A stretch of DNA of 46,895 bases from CAYMUC01 sp964471865 (lineage in GTDB: Bacteria > Actinomycetota > Acidimicrobiia > Acidimicrobiales > Ilumatobacteraceae). The stretch covers positions 1 to 46,895 of the forward strand of contig CAYYHU010000015.1 in NCBI GenBank assembly GCA_964471865.1, written 5' to 3'. The position numbers and the translations under genes are program-made. Below the pieces are notes generated by a model. The model was not told where the DNA came from and did no database searches. It saw only the letters and a program-made list of their open reading frames with translations. Positions 1 to 8,098 of the stretch are shown here, piece by piece (the first letter of the stretch is position 1; every line of letters starts with the position of its first letter).

Positions 1-117
1 CCCGCACTGGCGTTCAGTCTTCTCTTCCGTTTTCAAGGAGCCGTAGCTCGGGCACTCGCCGAGGCGTTGGTGCCCTCTTCGCCTTTCAGACACCGTGTTA
101 CCGGCTTCTTGGGGCGA
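1..117 (-). promoter_or_regulatory. Leader of an rRNA operon (boxA and stem-loop)
   Basis: Read on the minus strand, this is the start of a transcript running off the left edge. At 42-29 it carries GGCTCCTTGAAAAC, which resembles bacterial boxA antitermination elements (E. coli TGCTCTTTAAC) and the TTGAGAAC-type element of actinobacterial pre-rRNA leaders. Between promoter and boxA the arms GGGCAC and GTGCCC (75-70 and 55-50) form a perfect 6-bp stem. Combined with the strong promoter just upstream, I infer that a 16S rRNA gene begins beyond position 1. The 16S sequence itself is not in the window. Confidence 0.6.
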
Positions 118-123
118 GAGGAG

Positions 124-152
124 AAACTATCGACATCTGGCGCGAGCGTCAA
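124..152 (-). promoter_or_regulatory. Strong sigma70-type promoter for the rRNA operon
   Basis: On the minus strand a -35 box TTGACG (152-147), a 17-bp spacer and a -10 box TAGTTT (129-124) form one of the best consensus promoters in the window. The -35 box begins only two bases after the tyrS stop codon. Expected start of transcription is near 117. The boxA-bearing leader downstream makes an rRNA operon the likely target. Confidence 0.7.
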
Positions 153-154
153 CT

Positions 155-1447
155 TCACACGCCAGAAATCTCGACGAGATGATGTGACGTCCGCCCACGA
201 CGAATCAGCAGCCACCGACCATGCAGCCGACTCACGTCTGTGAGCAGGGACGATGCACTGATTGCCGCTCCATTGACCTTGATGCCCCCCTGATCGCACA
301 ACCGCCGAGCTTCACCCTTGGACGACACAATTCCGATCTCGGCGAGCAACGAGGGGACATCGGCGAGCGCCGATGCCGGCACAGACATGGTCGGAACTTC
401 CCGGGCTACGGCCTCGAGCGCATCCAACGAGGCCTGGAGAGGATCACCGCCAAAGAGCACGTCAGCGGCCTCAGCCGCTGCACGAGCAGCAGGCGCACCA
501 TGGACCAGAGCCGTCAACTCGTCAGCGAGTTCCCGCTGCGCCCGACGACGTTCGGGCGCTTCGGAATGCTGAGCAAGTGTGGCCTCCACCTCGCTCAAGG
601 GACGGAGCGAACAGCGTCGCATCAACGAGGCAATCGAGTCGTCATCGGTCTGGATCCAGAACTGGCGGAACTGGAATGGGCTCGTTCGCTCCGGATCGAG
701 CCACACCGCTCCGCTCGCGGTCTTTCCGAACTTCGTCCCATCGCTCTTGAGCAACAACGGCCACGTCAGACCATGAGCCACGTGGCCGAGGCGACGCCTG
801 ATGAGGTCGATGCCCGCAATGATGTTGCCCCATTGGTCCGAGCCCCCCATTTGGATCTCGACCCCATGATGTTCATAGAGATGCCGGAAATCATTGGCCT
901 GCAACAGCATGTAACTGAACTCGGTGTACGAGATCCCATGCTCACCTTCCAGGCGAGATCGGATCGACTCCTTGGCGAGCATCGAGTTGACCGTGACGTG
1001 CTTTCCGATGTCGCGAAGAAAGTCGAGTGCGCTCATCGGTGCTGTCCAGTCGGCGTTGTTCACCAGGCGGGCCTGATACGGACCGGGTTCGAAATCCAAC
1101 AGGCGGGCGAGTTGGGTGCTGATCCGCTCCAGATTGTGAGCCAGGGTTTCGGCGTCGAGCAGATTGCGTTCTTCGCTGCGGCCGCCGGGATCACCCACCA
1201 TGCCGGTTGCTCCCCCGGCGAGCGCCACTGGCCGGTGGCCGGCCGTCTGAAACCTTCGCAGGCCCAACTGGCCGAGAAGATGCCCCACGTGAAGGGAGTC
1301 CGCAGTCGGATCGAACCCCACGTACACCCCGATCGGCCCTCGAGCCAGGCATTCGGTCAGCGCCGTGCGTTCGGTGGTGTCGTGGATCAGGCCACGAGCA
1401 TCGAGATCTGCCAACAACTCCGAGGGGGATGAACTCACAGGTGTCAT
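155..1447 (-). CDS. tyrS: Tyrosine--tRNA ligase
   Basis: Class I aminoacyl-tRNA synthetase that charges tRNA-Tyr in the cytoplasm. The 430-residue product has the TyrRS substrate region YVGFDPT (42-48), the HIGH-type motif HVGH (53-56), the GSDQWGN tyrosine/adenylate loop (202-208) and the KMSKS equivalent KFGKT (239-243). A C-terminal S4-like RNA-binding domain covers roughly 365-425. Length is typical of bacterial TyrRS. ATG at 1447 is used; neither a clear Shine-Dalgarno nor a close -10 box precedes it, so the start is slightly uncertain. It is separated from mpg by the opposite-strand DUF2332 gene. The presumed rRNA promoter follows directly after the stop. Confidence 0.97.
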   Translation of the reverse strand: MTPVSSSPSELLADLDARGLIHDTTERTALTECLARGPIGVYVGFDPTADSLHVGHLLGQLGLRRFQTAGHRPVALAGGATGMVGDPGGRSEERNLLDAETLAHNLERISTQLARLLDFEPGPYQARLVNNADWTAPMSALDFLRDIGKHVTVNSMLAKESIRSRLEGEHGISYTEFSYMLLQANDFRHLYEHHGVEIQMGGSDQWGNIIAGIDLIRRRLGHVAHGLTWPLLLKSDGTKFGKTASGAVWLDPERTSPFQFRQFWIQTDDDSIASLMRRCSLRPLSEVEATLAQHSEAPERRRAQRELADELTALVHGAPAARAAAEAADVLFGGDPLQASLDALEAVAREVPTMSVPASALADVPSLLAEIGIVSSKGEARRLCDQGGIKVNGAAISASSLLTDVSRLHGRWLLIRRGRTSHHLVEISGV

Positions 1448-1502
1448 GTTGCCAGAAGGGCACCGCCACGGCTGTGCCCACCTGGTACCGGATCACGATG
1501 GG

Positions 1503-1508
1503 TACGCT
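1503..1508 (+). promoter_or_regulatory. -10 box of a likely leaderless DUF2332 transcript
   Basis: TACGCT lies exactly 7 bases before the GTG at 1516, the spacing seen in leaderless actinobacterial promoters. No convincing -35 box is visible. This site is the reason for choosing GTG 1516 over the upstream ATG at 1498. Confidence 0.4.
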
Positions 1509-1515
1509 CGCCGCG

Positions 1516-2607
1516 GTGGTGAGTCGACTCGAGCTGCGTCAGAGCTTTGCCGAGTTCGTGTCGACCACGGCTCGGGCCTGTCCATTGTGGAGCCGACTGA
1601 GTGCCGGCATCGTCGAGGCCACGCCGGGTGAGGTCGTGATCGATCTCGTCATGAACGCCCCGCCGCGTCAGCGCCGTCCGGTGCTGTTCTTCGCAGCGGT
1701 CCACGACCTGTTGCTGGCCGACGAGACCGAGCCCCTGGGCGCTCTGTTGCGTTCTCGCTGGCCCGATCCCACGACTGCCCCCGATATCGATCCGTGGCCG
1801 TTGCTCGTGGAGCTGACCCATCGACGTCATGACGAGATTCTCGAGCGATGCCAGCAGCGTCACACCCAGACCAATGAAGCATCTCGCGCCGCACCGCTGG
1901 TCCTGGCGCTCGATCAGCTGAGCTCCGAAGTCGGTCCGATATCGCTGATCGAGATCGGTTCGAGCGCCGGATTTCTCCTGCGGCTCGACCGGTACCGGTA
2001 TCGCTATGTCGACGATGACGGGGGTGAGACACTGCTCGAGGGCCCGAACTCACCCGAGTACGCACCGCAACTGCGATGCCGCCTGCGTTCCCGAGCCCGA
2101 CCACCGCGGCGGATACCGAGCCCGGTCGAACGAGTCGGCATCGACCCGTTCCCCGTGGATGTGAGTGATCCCGAGTCGCGCCGTTGGCTGAACGCGTGCA
2201 TCTGGCCGGACCAACTCGACCGCCTCACCACCCTCGACGCCGCGGTGACCGTTGCGATCAGCGAGCCGGTTCCGGTGCTCACCGGTCTCGCCGAGTCCCT
2301 GGTTCCGCCCCTGCTCGAGCGAACTCGAGCCCATCCGGTGGTGTTGTCGAGTTGGGCGATGACCTATCTCGAGGATTCGGCTCGACATGATCTCTGGTCG
2401 GCTCTGGACGAGTTCGGGTCCGGCCGCAACCTCAGCGTCGTGGTGTTCGAGGACCCGTCGCATGTGCCCGAGGCCGAGATCGCTCGTCATCCCGACGAGC
2501 GCGAGGTGACCGCCCTCGGTATGGTCACCTGGCGAGGTGGCGAGCGACGTTCGATCCGGCTGGGCACCGCTCATCCTCACGGGTTCTGGTTCGACCCCGA
2601 TCGCTGA
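1516..2607 (+). CDS. DUF2332 family protein
   Basis: Conserved actinobacterial protein of unknown function, about 363 residues. It matches the DUF2332 pattern: an N-terminal region with LWSRL, a central segment LIEIGSSAGFLLRLDRY (about 144-160) that looks like a methyltransferase-type SAM-binding glycine motif, and a C-terminal SSWAMTYL segment followed by a GFWFDPD ending. Enzymatic activity is not established. The upstream ATG at 1498 is an alternative start adding six residues. It is divergent from tyrS and convergent with mpg, so it interrupts the otherwise leftward gene order; it is probably a single-gene unit. Confidence 0.8.
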   Translation: MVSRLELRQSFAEFVSTTARACPLWSRLSAGIVEATPGEVVIDLVMNAPPRQRRPVLFFAAVHDLLLADETEPLGALLRSRWPDPTTAPDIDPWPLLVELTHRRHDEILERCQQRHTQTNEASRAAPLVLALDQLSSEVGPISLIEIGSSAGFLLRLDRYRYRYVDDDGGETLLEGPNSPEYAPQLRCRLRSRARPPRRIPSPVERVGIDPFPVDVSDPESRRWLNACIWPDQLDRLTTLDAAVTVAISEPVPVLTGLAESLVPPLLERTRAHPVVLSSWAMTYLEDSARHDLWSALDEFGSGRNLSVVVFEDPSHVPEAEIARHPDEREVTALGMVTWRGGERRSIRLGTAHPHGFWFDPDR

Positions 2608-2658
2608 GCCAACGGGTTCACAGGACCAGCCCAGCCGACAGCGAGTCCGCCCGGGAGG

Positions 2659-3198
2659 TCATGCCACGAACCTCCACAGACGATCGGCAGCTTTGGAGAT
2701 ACCGATTCGTGGTGTCACCGTCGGCGCCACCGGAGGATCGCAGGAATCGGCCATCACGGTCACGGGTCCACCTCCGAGTACGGAGGTGGCGTCATGGCGT
2801 CGGTCGACTCCCAAGGCCGCGGCGACGTTTCCCGGACCGCGAGCCAAACGGCGATCCTCCACCCCTCCTCGGCGCGCCCGGACGATGTCGATGCCGTCGA
2901 CAATGTCGAGGGACCGGATCAACACAGCTTGGCCGGACCCCACCGGACCGGTCACCACGTTGAGACAGTGATGGATCCCGTAGCTCAGATAGACGTACAA
3001 GGTTCCTGCTGCCCCGAACATCGACGCGCACCTCGGAGTCGGCCCCCGGTGTGAATGACTCGCCGGGTCGTCCTCGCGGTAGGCCTCCACCTCGGTGATC
3101 CGACCGATGACGTCGGCGGTGACCAGCAGGCGATTCAGTAGCCGCGGCGCGACCTCGAGGGCATCAGCTTCGAGGTCGGATCGCGTGAGGGGTCTCAG
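2659..3198 (-). CDS. mpg: DNA-3-methyladenine glycosylase (AAG/MPG family), CTG start
   Basis: Base-excision repair glycosylase removing alkylated purines such as 3-methyladenine. The motif EVEAY (36-40 from the CTG) holds the catalytic glutamate at 38. It is followed by SHSHRGPTPR, MFGAAGTLYVYLSYGIHHCLN and a C-terminal RIGISKAADRLWRF, as in the AAG family. The first ATG, GTG or TTG in frame is the GTG at 3090, inside EVEAY, which would delete the N-terminal strand-helix region (LEVAPRLLNRLL...ADVIGRI) conserved in the family. The coding frame extends to a CTG at 3198 that overlaps the argH stop (CTGA), with GAGGG six bases upstream as a possible ribosome-binding site. That gives 179 residues (M. 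tuberculosis Mpg is about 200). mpg also follows the arg region in mycobacteria. Function is sure; the start is inferred. Confidence 0.85.
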   Translation of the reverse strand: MRPLTRSDLEADALEVAPRLLNRLLVTADVIGRITEVEAYREDDPASHSHRGPTPRCASMFGAAGTLYVYLSYGIHHCLNVVTGPVGSGQAVLIRSLDIVDGIDIVRARRGGVEDRRLARGPGNVAAALGVDRRHDATSVLGGGPVTVMADSCDPPVAPTVTPRIGISKAADRLWRFVA

Positions 3199-4622
3199 CG
3201 TCGGCCCTCGCCAACACGCTGCGCCATCCGGGCGAACTCGGTGTCGAAACGTAGGAGTTGACGCGCAACGGGCTCAGGACCGGCTCCTCCTGGTGTCGTG
3301 CGACGCAACACCCCGACACCGGGCGCCACGAGTGCGGCAGCATCGGGCCCCAGGGATTCGTCGCGGGCGACGAGATCACCCAAGGATCCCTCCCCCGCCA
3401 CACTGCGCCGCACCAGCGATCCCACGATCGCGTGGGCTTCGCGAAACGGCGTCCCTCGCGCAACCAACCATTCGGCCAGATCCGTGGCCGCAAGAGCATC
3501 CGAATCGGCGGCCGCTTGCATCCGGTTCCGATCAAAAGTCGCCGTGGCGATCATGCCACTGATCGCCGACAAGGCCAATGACACCTGATCCACGGCATCG
3601 AACAGCGGTTCTTTGTCCTCTTGGAGATCCCGGTTGTAGGCGAGGGGCAGCCCTTTGAGCGTGGCGAGCAGGCCGGTCAGATTTCCGATGATGCGACCGG
3701 CCTTACCCCGGGCCAACTCGGCGATGTCGGGGTTCTTCTTCTGAGGCAGCATCGACGAACCCGTGGCGTATCCGTCATCGAGGCGGGCGAATCCGAATTC
3801 GTCACTGGTCCACAGCACCCATTCCTCTCCGAGACGCCCGAGATGGAGCGCGATCAAGCACACGTCGAAGAGGGCTTCGGCCACGAAATCACGGTCGCTG
3901 ACGGCATCGAGAGAGTTGGCGAACACCGATGCAAACCCGAGATCGGCGGCGGTGGCCTCCGGATCGAGGGGTAGCGAGGATCCAGCCAAGGCTCCTGCGC
4001 CCAACGGTGACACATCGAGGCGTTCCACCGTGGCGACGAGGCGATCCACATCGCGCCCCAAGGCCCAGGCATGCGCGAGCAGATGATGCGCGAGCAACAC
4101 CGGCTGAGCCCGTTGGAGATGGGTGTAACCGGGGAGATAGATGCCCTCGGGGCCGACGCCGGCCGCGACAGCCCGATCGCGCAGCACCTGCTGCAACCCC
4201 ATGACGCGTCGAGCCAACGCCATGAGTTCCCGTTTACACCACAACCGCAGATCGGTCGCCACCTGATCGTTACGGCTGCGTCCGGTGTGCAACTTGGCGC
4301 CTGGCGACCCGGCGAGTTCGGTCACCCGCCGTTCCACAGCGGTATGGATGTCTTCATCGCTCGCCACGAAGACGAAGCGGCCTTGGGAGAACTCGGCCTC
4401 CACGGTGTCGAGGGCTTCGAGAACGCTGGCCACCTCATCGGCGTCGAGGAGCCCCACTCGTTCGAGACCCCGTACATGAGCCCGCGACCCCTCGAGATCA
4501 TCAGGCCACAGTCGTTGATCGAAGGGCAGACTCACGGTGTACGCCATCAACTCATCTGCTGGCCCGCCTGCGAAGCGGCCATGCCAGAGCGTCGATCCTG
4601 TCGGCTCATCGGCCTGGGTCAT
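3195..4622 (-). CDS. argH: Argininosuccinate lyase
   Basis: Last step of arginine synthesis: argininosuccinate to arginine plus fumarate. The 475-residue protein belongs to the fumarase/aspartase superfamily. Visible motifs are HTGRSRND (112-119), YTHLQ (166-170) and the superfamily signature GSSMLPQKKNPD (288-299) holding the flexible catalytic serine loop. Length is normal. The ATG at 4622 overlaps the argR stop as ATGA, so translation is probably coupled. Argininosuccinate synthase (argG), usually just upstream in actinobacteria, is absent from this cluster. Confidence 0.97.
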   Translation of the reverse strand: MTQADEPTGSTLWHGRFAGGPADELMAYTVSLPFDQRLWPDDLEGSRAHVRGLERVGLLDADEVASVLEALDTVEAEFSQGRFVFVASDEDIHTAVERRVTELAGSPGAKLHTGRSRNDQVATDLRLWCKRELMALARRVMGLQQVLRDRAVAAGVGPEGIYLPGYTHLQRAQPVLLAHHLLAHAWALGRDVDRLVATVERLDVSPLGAGALAGSSLPLDPEATAADLGFASVFANSLDAVSDRDFVAEALFDVCLIALHLGRLGEEWVLWTSDEFGFARLDDGYATGSSMLPQKKNPDIAELARGKAGRIIGNLTGLLATLKGLPLAYNRDLQEDKEPLFDAVDQVSLALSAISGMIATATFDRNRMQAAADSDALAATDLAEWLVARGTPFREAHAIVGSLVRRSVAGEGSLGDLVARDESLGPDAAALVAPGVGVLRRTTPGGAGPEPVARQLLRFDTEFARMAQRVGEGRR

Positions 4623-5098
4623 CCTCGTCCCCTTTCGAGTCCAGCGAGTTCTCGGAGTCGGCGAGCCAATGCAGCACCGCCCAGCGATTCGTCAGCGACA
4701 CACAGGATCGTGTCGTCGCCCGCCACGGTGCCCAAGAGTCCGTTGAGCACCGAACGGTCCAACGCGGAGGCCACGACATGTGCGCACCCTGGTGGGGTCC
4801 GCACGACCACGAGAGGTCCAGAGGCCTCGACCTCGGCCACCCACTCCCCCATCACCCGACGCAATTGGTCCTCGGGGGCGATCCGGTCCCGTTCGAGTTC
4901 GGGGATCGCGTACACCGTCTCGCCGCTGGGCATACGCACCTTGACCGCTCCGAGATCCACCAGATCCCGAGAGATGGTCGCCTGGGTGGCCTCGATGCCC
5001 TCGGCACGCAGGATGTCGAGCAACTGGGGCTGACTCGTGACGGCATGACGCGCGATGAGCCGCGCGATGAGTTGTTGGCGATGGACCTTGGTGGTCAC
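4619..5098 (-). CDS. argR: Arginine repressor ArgR
   Basis: Arginine-dependent hexameric transcription regulator of the arginine genes. The 159-residue protein has an N-terminal winged helix (about 1-70) with the recognition segment ATISRDL (40-46). The C-terminal oligomerisation and arginine-binding domain carries GTVAGDDT (123-130), which is conserved in the family. It starts with GTG at 5098, overlapping the argF stop as GTGA, and lies within the operon it probably controls. Its likely operator is the pair of ARG boxes before argC at 9119-9156. Confidence 0.96.
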   Translation of the reverse strand: MTTKVHRQQLIARLIARHAVTSQPQLLDILRAEGIEATQATISRDLVDLGAVKVRMPSGETVYAIPELERDRIAPEDQLRRVMGEWVAEVEASGPLVVVRTPPGCAHVVASALDRSVLNGLLGTVAGDDTILCVADESLGGAALARRLRELAGLERGRG

Positions 5099-6027
5099 CG
5101 GGGCACCTCACGCGCGGAGTTCGCCACGACGAAGGCCAACACGGCCCGGGCGGCGTCAAGACGACGATGGCCTTGAGGAATCACCCGAGACCGGGGTCCA
5201 TCGATCACCGCCGCATCGACTTCGACGCCGCGATAGGCCGGAAGACAGTGGTAGAAGCACGCATGCTCGAGGGCCTGATCCATCAAGGCCGTGGTGACCC
5301 GATATCCGTCGAAACGCCTGATCCGCTCGGCTTTGTCTGCCTCTTGTCCCATCGACACCCAGGTGTCGGTATGCACGGCATCGGCCTGCGTGACCGCGTC
5401 GACGGGATCCTCAACCCAACTCACTTCCCCAGCTCCGAGAGCGTTGAGGCGACCGAGTTCATCGGGCGATGGTCCGAAACCGACCGGTGTGGCCACGACG
5501 AGATGGGCTCCGAGCGCCACGAGAGCTTCACCGAGGGATCGCGCCACATTGTTGTAGTCGCCGATCCACGCGACCCGCCGGCCGGCGAGATCGGCGAGAT
5601 CGGCGAGATCGGCGCGCATGGCGAGAACGTCGGCGATCGCCTGGAGGGGATGATGAAGGTCCGACAACAGGTTCACGATCGCAACGGCACTGACCGCCCG
5701 CATGCGCTCGAGCACCGAATGCTCAAAGACCCGCGCCGCGATCACGCCGTGATAACCCGCCAGGATGCGCGCGACATCTTCGACGGGTTCGCGCACGTCG
5801 AAGCCGATCTCTTCACCCCGGGTGTAGACGGGATGACCCCCGAGTTGGACCACGGCGATCTCTGAGGAATGTCGGGTTCGGTTCGAGGGCTTTTCGAAGA
5901 TCAGTGCCACACCCTGTCCAGCCAGGGGACGACCGAGGGTCTCAGGGGGCTTCGCAGCGAGTTCGAGCACCCCATGAAGTTCGGCCGGTGACAGATCGGC
6001 GACGGTGAGAAATGAGCGGACACTCAT
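5095..6027 (-). CDS. argF: Ornithine carbamoyltransferase
   Basis: Converts ornithine and carbamoyl phosphate to citrulline. The 310-residue protein has the carbamoyl-phosphate loop as SNRTR (48-52, usual form STRTR), HPLQ (126-129), SMGQE (225-229) and the ornithine-site HCLP (260-263), here HCLPAYRG rather than the common HCLPAHRG. A 9-bp tandem repeat (5584-5610) encodes DLADLADLA just before the second domain. ATG 6027 overlaps the argD stop (ATGA) and the gene's own stop overlaps argR. Carbamoyl phosphate can be supplied by carAB in the same window. Confidence 0.95.
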   Translation of the reverse strand: MSVRSFLTVADLSPAELHGVLELAAKPPETLGRPLAGQGVALIFEKPSNRTRHSSEIAVVQLGGHPVYTRGEEIGFDVREPVEDVARILAGYHGVIAARVFEHSVLERMRAVSAVAIVNLLSDLHHPLQAIADVLAMRADLADLADLAGRRVAWIGDYNNVARSLGEALVALGAHLVVATPVGFGPSPDELGRLNALGAGEVSWVEDPVDAVTQADAVHTDTWVSMGQEADKAERIRRFDGYRVTTALMDQALEHACFYHCLPAYRGVEVDAAVIDGPRSRVIPQGHRRLDAARAVLAFVVANSAREVPR

Positions 6028-7214
6028 GAGATCACTCCCGCGAGAATCGCCACGGCCTCGTCGATCTCGGCGTCAGAGACCGTGATGGGGGGCGCGAGAC
6101 GTAATGCGGTCGAGGTGACGGCATTGGTGACGAGTCCCGCCTCGAGCAGGCGAGAGGTGACCTCGGAGGCCGCGCTGACACCGATCGCATCCAGATCGAG
6201 CTCGACACCGAGCAACAGTCCCCGACCTCGGACTTCGCGTACCGTGTCGAGGGCCTGGACCGCTGCGGCCAGGCGAGCCCCTTGGCGCTGGGCCGTGCCG
6301 GGAGCGTCGATACGGCGCATCTCTTCGATCACCGCGCAGACCGCCGCAGTGGCCAATGCGGTTCCCGAGTACGTCGATCCGTGGTCCCCAGGCCGAAACG
6401 CCGCCGCGATATGGCGAGGGGCCCAGATCGCTCCGATCGGCATGCCGTTACCCATGGCCTTGGCCATCGTGACGACATCGGGACGAATTCCGTCGTGTTC
6501 GAAACCGAACCATTCACCGGTGCGAGCGAAGCCGGTTTGGATCTCATCGACCATGAACAGGATCCCATGGCGATCACAGAGATCACGTACGCCTTCGAGA
6601 TAGCCCGCAGGCGGGGCTACGACGCCACCTTCACCTTGGATCGGCTCGAGCAACACTGCAGCCACACTCGGGTCGATCGCGGCTTCGAGCGCTTCGAGAT
6701 CTCCATACGGCACGTGACGGAACCCGGCGGGCATCGGCTCGAATGGCACGTGTTTGGCCGGCTGGCCCGTCGCTGCCAGAGCGGCGAGCGTCCGGCCGTG
6801 AAAGCTGCCCAGAGCCGACACCACCACATGACGATCGGGACTTCCGTGTCGACGAGCGAGTTTGATCGCCGCCTCGTTGGCCTCGGCCCCCGAGTTACAA
6901 AAGAAGATCTGACCTCCGCCGCCGAGAAGTTCGTCCACGAGTACTGCGGCCCGGGTCGCGACCGGATTGGCGAACAAATTCGAGACATGCCACAAGGTGC
7001 GGGCCTGGGACGCGACGGCGTCTGCGACAGCGGGATGACAGTGTCCGAGTGAGGTGACTGCGATCCCACACAGGAAGTCCAGATAGCGACGGCCCTGGGT
7101 GTCGAAGAGTTCGGTTCCTGATCCCGAGGCGAACATCACCTGTGGGGGACCAAAGACCGGCATGAACGGACATGCATCGGCACCATCGGTGCCGAAACGA
7201 TGGCTGGATGTCAT
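6024..7214 (-). CDS. argD: Acetylornithine aminotransferase
   Basis: PLP-dependent class III aminotransferase converting N-acetylglutamate semialdehyde to N-acetylornithine. The 396-residue protein shows NSGAEANEAAIKLAR (107-121), DEIQTGFARTG (223-233) and the PLP lysine in TMAKAMGNGMPIGA (Lys252). Length and motifs are typical. It sits between argB and argF with ATGA overlaps at both ends. The same fold also serves succinyldiaminopimelate transamination in some bacteria, but the operon context makes arginine synthesis the main role. Confidence 0.96.
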   Translation of the reverse strand: MTSSHRFGTDGADACPFMPVFGPPQVMFASGSGTELFDTQGRRYLDFLCGIAVTSLGHCHPAVADAVASQARTLWHVSNLFANPVATRAAVLVDELLGGGGQIFFCNSGAEANEAAIKLARRHGSPDRHVVVSALGSFHGRTLAALAATGQPAKHVPFEPMPAGFRHVPYGDLEALEAAIDPSVAAVLLEPIQGEGGVVAPPAGYLEGVRDLCDRHGILFMVDEIQTGFARTGEWFGFEHDGIRPDVVTMAKAMGNGMPIGAIWAPRHIAAAFRPGDHGSTYSGTALATAAVCAVIEEMRRIDAPGTAQRQGARLAAAVQALDTVREVRGRGLLLGVELDLDAIGVSAASEVTSRLLEAGLVTNAVTSTALRLAPPITVSDAEIDEAVAILAGVIS

Positions 7215-8098
7215 GAGGATCCTTTCGGGGTCGTGTTCACGACCATCGTTCCGATGCCGTCATCGGTGAACACCTCGAGAAGGAGCACATGGGGAATGCG
7301 TCCATCGAGGATGTGAGCCTCGTCGACTCGGTCCCGTACTGCGTCGACACAACTGCGCACTTTGGGGATCATGCCTCCCGCGATCCTGCCGTCGACCATG
7401 AGCGCCTCGAGTTCGTCCACGGTGGCCACCCGGATCAGACTTGCGGGGTCGTCCACTCGCCGCCGCAGACCTTCGATATCGGTCAGATAGATGAGCTTGG
7501 AAGCGCCGAGCGCCTGGGCGATGGCCCCGGCCACCGTGTCGGCGTTGATGTTGTAGGCCTGCCCTGATGCGTCGGTGCCGATCGTGGCGACCACCGGCAC
7601 GAATCCCTCGGCGAGCAGACCCTCGAGAATGGCAGCGTTGATCGACTCGACGTCACCGACGAAACCGAGTTCGGGATCCCGAGCCACGGCCCGAATCAGA
7701 CTCGCGTCCTCGCCCGACACGCCTACCGCCAAGGGGCCATGGACGTTGATCGCGGACACGATCTGGGGGTTGACCTGGCCGATCAGCACCATCCGAGCGA
7801 TGTCGACGGTTTCGGAGTCGGTGACGCGAAGCCCATCGCGAAACTCACTGGTCTTGCCCAGACGGGTCATCAGGTCGCTGATCTGGGGTCCACCGCCATG
7901 GACGACGACGGGCCGCAGACCCACCGAGCGCAACAAGGCGATGTCTTGGGCGAACAAGGCGAGCGCATCGGCCTCACTGGAGCCCGCCAGAGCGTTGCCT
8001 CCGTATTTGATCACCACCGTGGCACCCGAGAACCGCCGGATATAGGGCAGGGCTTCGACTAAGACGTCGGCTTTGGCTGCGGCATCGAGACTGCTCAC
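7211..8098 (-). CDS. argB: Acetylglutamate kinase
   Basis: Phosphorylates N-acetylglutamate, the usual feedback-controlled step of the pathway. The 295-residue protein has VVIKYGGNA (28-36), VVVHGGGPQI (64-73) and an amino-acid-kinase C-terminal half. An extra N-terminal helix (about 5-22, ADVLVEALPYIRRF) precedes the first strand. In characterised enzymes this helix mediates hexamer formation and arginine inhibition, so I infer an arginine-sensitive kinase. GTG 8098 overlaps the argC stop (GTGA). No argJ lies between argC and argB, unlike in mycobacteria. Confidence 0.97.
   Translation of the reverse strand: MSSLDAAAKADVLVEALPYIRRFSGATVVIKYGGNALAGSSEADALALFAQDIALLRSVGLRPVVVHGGGPQISDLMTRLGKTSEFRDGLRVTDSETVDIARMVLIGQVNPQIVSAINVHGPLAVGVSGEDASLIRAVARDPELGFVGDVESINAAILEGLLAEGFVPVVATIGTDASGQAYNINADTVAGAIAQALGASKLIYLTDIEGLRRRVDDPASLIRVATVDELEALMVDGRIAGGMIPKVRSCVDAVRDRVDEAHILDGRIPHVLLLEVFTDDGIGTMVVNTTPKGSS

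Noticed and set aside
221..1432. 403-codon rightward ORF opposite tyrS, and similar long frames opposite carA, mltG, alaS and aroC
   Set aside because: They are shadow frames of high-GC coding sequence, with no recognisable domains, biased Arg/His/Gly composition and no ribosome-binding sites.
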